Below, in pieces: positions 13,801 to 16,981 of a stretch of 16,981 bases of DNA (positions within the stretch are counted from its first letter, which is position 1; the number at the start of each line of letters is the position of its first letter). The position numbers and the translations under genes were made by a program. The stretch spans positions 1 through 16,981 of the forward strand of contig DEBL01000135.1 in assembly GCA_002348535.1 (NCBI GenBank). Reading direction: 5' to 3'. The notes under the pieces were generated by a model that made no database searches, was not told the origin of the DNA, and saw only the letters and a list, made by a program, of their open reading frames with translations. The DNA comes from Deltaproteobacteria bacterium UBA2957. GTDB lineage: Bacteria; Myxococcota_A; UBA796.

Positions 13801-14356
13801 CGAAGCGACCTTGCGGTTTGAGCAGTCGGGCAGCCGACTTGGACTGGCGGAGGCGCTAAACACCGAAGGGGAGATTGCCCGCACGCGGGGCGACTACGAA
13901 GCCGCGGAGCGCGCCTACATCGCCGCGTCCGCCCGCTACCGCCGGAGCGGCTCGACCTATTTTGTGTACCCCGAGATCAACCTCGCCGTGACCTACATCG
14001 CCACCGGTCGGTTCGCCGAGGCCAAGCCCATCCTGCTGGAAGTCGACCCCATCCTGCAGCGCACGGGACGAGAGGTCATCTCGCTCATTGTGCAGCTCTG
14101 GCTCACCACCTGCGCGGGCCACGCCGGCGACTGGGCGGCCGTTCAGGCCAACCTCCGAACCTTGGGCCCCGCCTTGCAGCGTGCTGCCATGTTTGATTCT
14201 GACATCGTTCGCGCCGGCCGTGCTGCAGCCGAACAATGCACCGCTGCCGGCCAGAATGAATCCGCGAGCATGGCGTGGGCCATCGTGGTGCACCAACTCG
14301 ACAACTTGGGTCGAAGCGACGAGGCCGACGCCATTCGCGACCGGGCCACTGTTTAG
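10847..14356 (+). CDS. Ser/Thr protein kinase with degenerate ATPase and TPR domains (kinase 2)
   Basis: The 1169-residue paralogue of kinase 1 aligns with it from the first methionine. Kinase residues are intact at identical positions: GKGGMASV, K39, HRDIKPGN with D141, DFG at D160, and GTPAYMAPEQ. The linker has two TQVL motifs with T308 and T315 seven residues apart. In the ATPase domain the Walker A reads GTEGSGTST, with T419 replacing the invariant lysine, and Walker B is VLWFDDF (D541, D542) instead of DE, so ATP hydrolysis here is doubtful. GGNPQFAVQLVSDW and the helical TPR-like C-terminal third are conserved. The activation segment contains a small tandem duplication (QQVQQVQ). No membrane helix is seen. 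The gene ends in TAG and overlaps the cupin gene stop by 4 bp (TTAG), tail-to-tail. Confidence 0.93.
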   Translation: MREGDTVGAFTLGPLLGKGGMASVRVGTYGPDGTRVAIKVLRPEIARQPDFVTAFGHEVRATAGLNHSRITAIYDHGVVTETEAIGSPEYVGIPWLAMELVEGSTLRTVAGKLPWPETKRVLLDVLDALAHAHARGLLHRDIKPGNVLFDEQTRRIKLTDFGLVHSAVDQQVQQVQHWTNTDEVSGTPAYMAPEQAQNHWFDFGPWTDLYAVGCMAWTLTCGRAPYRGEVGTVFRKHLAGQLPDFLPTQPVPEAFLSWLNGMLDPLPKFRFQRAADARWHLDQLDDDAASDGAVPSPIAIPALKDWDTQVLTDDTQVLNSTGGTSTQRAFQDSSTTDTLKAVPRSRLPVQVPPFPSEWRTTQRPRTHLHGAGLALFSLRTTGVVGREDERDWLWSMLQRVTNRRRPECVLVEGTEGSGTSTLARWLAVRADESGGATWRLISHSAEDSATDGLKGFLGWSLRVHHRSRADAIYAVQQHLTFIGMPHRDDAVALVEIARPTPLHQSGEGLSAQFESPEERLALLGRYFAALASARPMVLWFDDFHHDDETMALAGHLLDHHPDAPILIVMTAATEATHRDPVLRERLTSLAARSDTTRLELSPLDADGSIALIRELLGLDLVLASKVEQQCGGNPQFAVQLVSDWVERGLLVPSPSGFVLDRNADASIPSDMLTLWRQRVAGALGGYDDDELAGLELGAILGGDVSPQEWEDALRLGGVEVNHALMSELQRQRLVITNPKTKGWSFVHALFRAAILESVEQNGRTQQWSSIAADIVPADAQNVGRRARFLLAANRTEEALDPLYRTIVRFSRLGEHARARHLLDVRRNMMKAVTVAPRSRHALGSAVAMAMVAERDGRYAVLQQHGAEYIEWAEECEDWPAVVLLKLEFGNSFHALGQVEHSKAHIESALDVARTHRLPWVAAILNRMCFLAIRAGALDTAASHAREAVYAGELSGDMGDIGNAYSMLSRVAWQRGDNEQAQFFNAEATLRFEQSGSRLGLAEALNTEGEIARTRGDYEAAERAYIAASARYRRSGSTYFVYPEINLAVTYIATGRFAEAKPILLEVDPILQRTGREVISLIVQLWLTTCAGHAGDWAAVQANLRTLGPALQRAAMFDSDIVRAGRAAAEQCTAAGQNESASMAWAIVVHQLDNLGRSDEADAIRDRATV
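11354..11371 (+). repeat. 9-bp tandem duplication in the kinase 2 activation segment
   Basis: CAGCAAGTC occurs twice in direct succession (11354-11362, 11363-11371) and is followed by another CAG. It keeps frame and encodes QQVQQVQ between DFG (D160) and the GTPAYMAPE motif. Kinase 1 has an unrelated Asp/Gly-rich stretch there. Its small size and in-frame length suggest replication slippage. Confidence 0.6.
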
Positions 14357-14793
14357 TTGGCCGGCTGCGCCACCCAGCCCGCGTACTTGGCCTCGGGGCC
14401 CTGGCCGGCAAAGAACTGAACCACGGTGACGGGTTCCTTGCCCGTGACCGCAAAGCTCACCTCGGCATTGGCGGGCATGAACACGCCGGTGCCTGGCTTG
14501 ATGGTGTGATCGGTGCCATCGATGGTGATGACCCCCGCTCCGGTCTGCACGTAGAGGTACTCTTCGGTGGCGTCGCGGTGAACGGGAACCGCTCCGCCCG
14601 GCTGAATCGTGAGCACGGCGAAGAATGCGTTCTTGGCCCCCTCTTCGGCACCCGCGAGGCGCATCACCGAGGCTGTGCCCGAGGGTGTGCTGCGGGTGGG
14701 GGCATCCGAGATGTGGCGAACGGTGGCGGTGGCCGGGCCATCGGCCGCGAGTGCGGGCTGGAGCAGGGCGAGAGCAGTGAGGAGGGTGAGCAT
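14353..14793 (-). CDS. Secreted single-domain cupin protein
   Basis: The 146-residue product begins with a Sec signal peptide (MLTLLTALALLQPALA, likely cut after Ala16). The rest is one cupin beta-barrel: motif 1 is G-GAVPV-HRDATEEYLYVQTG (H72, D74, E78) and motif 2 is KPGTGVFMPANAEVSF. The second histidine of HxH is aspartate (D74), and the motif 2 histidine position holds glutamate (E111) or a neighbour, so metal binding would be unusual or absent. No substrate can be assigned. The ATG at 14793 is chosen over the longer frame because GGAG lies 6 nt before it and the signal peptide starts there. It converges with kinase 2 (4-bp overlap) and diverges from the Ig-repeat lipoprotein gene across 154 bp. 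Confidence 0.85.
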   Translation of the reverse strand: MLTLLTALALLQPALAADGPATATVRHISDAPTRSTPSGTASVMRLAGAEEGAKNAFFAVLTIQPGGAVPVHRDATEEYLYVQTGAGVITIDGTDHTIKPGTGVFMPANAEVSFAVTGKEPVTVVQFFAGQGPEAKYAGWVAQPAN

Positions 14794-14894
14794 GCATGAC
14801 TCCGTTGTTTGGAGCAAAATCTGTAACGCATTCGACCGTTCTGCAGCCGGCGACGACGACCCCAAAAAAAGGCCTTGAACGCACCTAAAAACCC

Positions 14895-14923
14895 TTGCTC
14901 CGCCTCATCTCGATGCGTACAAT
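14895..14923 (+). promoter_or_regulatory. Sigma70-type promoter of the Ig-repeat lipoprotein gene
   Basis: TTGCTC (14895-14900) and TACAAT (14918-14923) are separated by exactly 17 bp. Transcription would start near 14930, about 18 nt ahead of the ATG at 14948, and the leader includes AAGGG as ribosome binding site. This is the best consensus promoter in the window. Confidence 0.7.
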
Positions 14924-14947
14924 CGCGCATCCAAACAAGGGCAAAGC

Positions 14948-15940
14948 ATGCGTTTTATTGTCACTTCTCTGATCGCCACCAGCATTGGCTGTTGGTCCGA
15001 CAGCGGCCTCAAAAAATACAACTCCGATCTCGAGGTCTCGATCAGCTCGCACACGAGCGGCGACACGGTCGTGGAGGGGGTTGCCGAAACCGTCCGCGGT
15101 CAGGTGGGTGATCCGAACCACGCCATCGAGGACTTGGACGTGACGTGGTTACTCAACGGTTCAGAGCAGTGCGACGACAGCGCCCCCGACGAATCGGGCG
15201 TCGTGACCTGCGAGATGACCTTTGGCACCGACGGCGCTGAGGTGAGCCTCGAGGTCAGAGATCCCGAAGGCGCCGGTGCCAGTGCCGCCGTCACCCTTGA
15301 GGTGCAACCCACCGACGCCCCCGTGGCCGAAATCACCGCACCGATTGCAGACGGGGTGTACTACGCCGACCAGCTCATTACCTTCCAAGGAACCGTGTCG
15401 GACACCGAAGACGCCCTCGAAGACCTGTTTGTGGTCTTCGAGACCGCCGAGCTGGGGACCCTCGAACTCGAGATTGACGTCACCAGTGAAGGGGCCGTCG
15501 AGGCCTTTGGTTCGCTCGAGGAAGGCGAGCATGCTGTCAAGCTGCGGGTGACCGACACCACCGGCAAGGAGGACGTGGACAGCGTGGTCATCTCGGTCGG
15601 ACCGCCGAACTCCGCACCGACCTGCGCCATCACGGCGCCAGCGACTGGGTCCGCAGGCCCTGAGGGCGACTTGGTCACCTTCACCGGCACCGCCGAAGAT
15701 GTTGACGTCGCGTCGGACTGGCTGGCTGTCGCATGGTCGAGTGACAAAGACGGACCGATCGGCACCTCGACCCCCAACTCATCGGGTGCAGTGACCTTTC
15801 CCTTCGGCGACCTGACTGTAAACACTCACGTCATCACCATGACTGTGACCGATGAGATCGGGGAAACCTGCGCCGCCGACACCGTCTACACCGTGGGAAC
15901 ACCGCCCATTCTGAACGTCACGGCCCCCACCGATGGATAG
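14948..15940 (+). CDS. Lipoprotein with tandem Ig/PKD-like domains, ending at a TAG
   Basis: The frame encodes 330 residues up to the first TAG. MRFIVTSLIATSIGCW is a short signal with a plausible but atypical lipobox (SIGC, Cys15), so an outer-membrane or surface lipoprotein is likely. Three beta-sandwich domains of about 90-100 residues follow, recognisable by recurring TAP...G...ITFxGTVxD openings and VTVTDxxG endings; they resemble PKD/Ig-like/cadherin-like modules of surface proteins. No enzyme motif is present. AAGGG precedes the ATG by 6 nt and a good promoter lies upstream. The stop falls just after VTAPTDG, the opening strand of a fourth domain, and the same frame then continues open, so the protein is either truncated here or read further. 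Function, perhaps adhesion or surface structure, is inferred only from fold. Confidence 0.75.
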   Translation: MRFIVTSLIATSIGCWSDSGLKKYNSDLEVSISSHTSGDTVVEGVAETVRGQVGDPNHAIEDLDVTWLLNGSEQCDDSAPDESGVVTCEMTFGTDGAEVSLEVRDPEGAGASAAVTLEVQPTDAPVAEITAPIADGVYYADQLITFQGTVSDTEDALEDLFVVFETAELGTLELEIDVTSEGAVEAFGSLEEGEHAVKLRVTDTTGKEDVDSVVISVGPPNSAPTCAITAPATGSAGPEGDLVTFTGTAEDVDVASDWLAVAWSSDKDGPIGTSTPNSSGAVTFPFGDLTVNTHVITMTVTDEIGETCAADTVYTVGTPPILNVTAPTDG

Positions 15941-16174
15941 ACCCTTAACCACAGCGATGCCGTCGTCTTCGAGGCCACCGTCGAAGACAACGAAGACTTG
16001 CCCAATGAAGTGACGCTGAGTTGGGAGAGCGACCTCGACGGTGTGTTCTCGACCGATGCCGCCGACTCCTCCGGGGCGGTGACCGTGTCGATCGATACAC
16101 TGAGCCCCGGCGACCACGTGGTCATCGTGACCGCCACTGACACAGACGGCCTGTACGTCACCACCACCGTCTAG
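15941..16174 (+). pseudogene. Fourth Ig/PKD-like domain of the lipoprotein, bracketed by two in-frame TAG codons
   Basis: In the frame of the preceding gene, 77 sense codons lie between TAG at 15938 and TAG at 16172. They encode a complete domain (TLNHSDAVVFEATVED to DGLYVTTTV) that aligns without gaps to the start and end of domain 3. There is no in-frame start with a ribosome binding site, so it can be expressed only by readthrough or if the stops are not real. Frame, composition and domain pattern are intact, which suggests recent or no decay. Confidence 0.6.
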
Positions 16175-16981
16175 TTCAACCTGAACCAACCGCCCACCAC
16201 CCCAACGGTGACCCTGGATCCCGACCCGACAGTGACCAACCAGATGCTGGTCGCAACGGCATCGGGTTCGGAAGATCCCGAGGGCACGGGAACGGTGACC
16301 TATGCCTACGAATGGTTCGAAGACGGTGTCGCGACAGCTGAATCGGCATCGGCCACCTTCCCCGCCAGCGCCACCGGCAAGAACCACACCTACCGGGTGC
16401 AGGTCACCGCCAGCGACGGCTTGGTCGAATCCGCCTTTGGCTTTGCTGAAGTCAACGTAGTCAACAGCGCACCCACACTGCTGGGCCCCACTTTGTCCGC
16501 CGCCACTGCAGTTGTGGGCGACGTGCTCACCTGCTCGGCCACTGCCACCGACTTGGACCCCGAAGACAGCCCCATTGTTAGCTACGCATGGTCCGACGGC
16601 TCCACAGGGCCCACCTACACTGTGACGATGGCCGATCCGGTGGATGCAGACGTGACGTGCATGGCAACGGCCGATGATGCAGACGGGGGTGTGACGACCG
16701 GAACCGCCAGCGCCACCGTGGGCAACACAGCACCCACCGTCGACTCAGTCGCCGTGACTCCGGCCACGGGACAAGTCGGCGATGCGCTCACCTGCGCCGC
16801 CACCGCCAGTGATGCCGATGACGAAACACCCTACATCACCTACGCATGGACCGACGGCTCCACCGGCGACACCTACACCATCACTGCTGCCGATGCCGTC
16901 GATTCCACCATCACCTGCACAGCCACCGCCACCGATGCGTACGACGCTACAGGCACTGGAACCGCCAGCGCCACCGTGGGC
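16175..16981 (+). CDS. Continuation of the Ig/PKD repeat protein, open at the window edge
   Basis: After the second TAG the same frame runs without a stop for 269 codons to the window end. It encodes a linker (FNLNQPPTTP), one Ig-like domain with the YEWFEDG motif typical of such repeats, and then two copies of an 86-87 residue unit with conserved LTCxATAxD, AWxDGSTG, TCxATAxD and GTASATVG. The paired cysteines in each unit could form a disulfide, fitting an extracytoplasmic location. An in-frame ATG at 16244 exists but has no Shine-Dalgarno or signal peptide, so this is most likely the distal part of the gene starting at 14948, not a separate gene. Confidence 0.6.
16463..16981 (+). repeat. 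Tandem coding repeat, unit about 258-261 bp
   Basis: Two successive units of the Ig-like domain lie here, the second reaching the window edge. Their 3' ends share an identical 24-bp stretch (16700-16723 and 16958-16981, encoding GTASATVG), exactly 258 bp apart. The rest is clearly related at protein level but diverged in DNA. The array probably continues beyond the window. Confidence 0.8.

Noticed and set aside
13856..14884. 342-codon minus-strand frame spanning kinase 2 end and the cupin
   Set aside because: It is out of frame with the cupin, which has its own signal peptide and ribosome binding site, and its low-complexity Arg/His/Gly content is typical of a shadow frame.
14864..14892. A-run and AAGGCCTT palindrome as a terminator
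   Set aside because: The palindrome is only 8 bp without a loop, and it lies between divergent genes where no terminator is expected.
9361..16174. Genome-wide reassignment of TAG to an amino acid
   Set aside because: The thioesterase and kinase 2 end naturally at TAG. Reading through the thioesterase stop would add over a hundred residues antisense to kinase 1, which is implausible. A local effect at the Ig-repeat gene remains open.
15779..16387. 202-codon minus-strand frame opposite the two TAG codons
   Set aside because: The plus frame keeps the Ig-domain pattern through the region; the minus frame is Gly/Val-rich shadow sequence without start signals.
16463..16981. CRISPR or non-coding tandem repeat
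   Set aside because: The period is about 258 bp and in frame; similarity is best at protein level and follows Ig-like domain borders.

Overview
The window is roughly 60% GC, densely coded and mostly without IS elements, RNA genes or CRISPR. It carries lipoprotein signals (lipobox Cys), a Sec signal peptide, FG-GAP and PKD/Ig-like repeat lipoproteins, and two very large Ser/Thr kinase-ATPase-TPR proteins. This mix, with TGA as the commonest stop, suggests a Gram-negative, predatory or social-type proteobacterium-like lineage such as Myxococcota. That placement is inference from gene style, not from a marker gene.

Left part (1-2044, all minus strand, read right to left): a small two-helix membrane protein, a PlsC-type acyltransferase, a 172-residue coiled-coil protein and the start of an unknown gene that runs off the left edge. 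Gaps are 85, 51 and 10 bp, so this may be one transcription unit. Divergent from it lie moaB (molybdenum cofactor) and an FG-GAP/VCBS repeat lipoprotein (2096-3977), closed by a strong bidirectional hairpin terminator at 4002-4025. On the other side of that terminator is the minus-strand pair hemB-dcd (porphobilinogen synthase, dCTP deaminase; 4048-5736).

The most interesting region is 5842-14356. Two collinear paralogous proteins of 1198 and 1169 residues (kinase, Thr-rich linker, AAA_16/STAND-type ATPase, TPR helices) flank a minus-strand hotdog thioesterase and a plus-strand three-domain fusion (CGFS monothiol glutaredoxin, cysteine-less IscA-like domain, rhodanese). The first kinase has an intact Walker A; in the second the Walker A lysine is threonine. 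Both carry, in the linker, threonines spaced exactly seven residues apart in T-x-x-hydrophobic contexts that resemble phospho-Thr/FHA docking sites. Both are preceded by the same 27-nt-long promoter-like layout (TTGA...TAC) enclosing a shared near-palindrome, and both lack a usable Shine-Dalgarno. I infer a sensor pair, one ATP-switching and one not, with sulfur/redox chemistry and acyl-thioester chemistry encoded between them; the functional link is a hypothesis.

Right part (14353-16981): a secreted cupin (minus) overlapping the second kinase by 4 bp, then a lipoprotein with a good sigma70-type promoter made of tandem Ig/PKD-like domains. Its reading frame stays open to the window edge except for two TAG codons that bracket exactly the fourth domain. 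It is either a decaying gene, a readthrough case or a sequence error.
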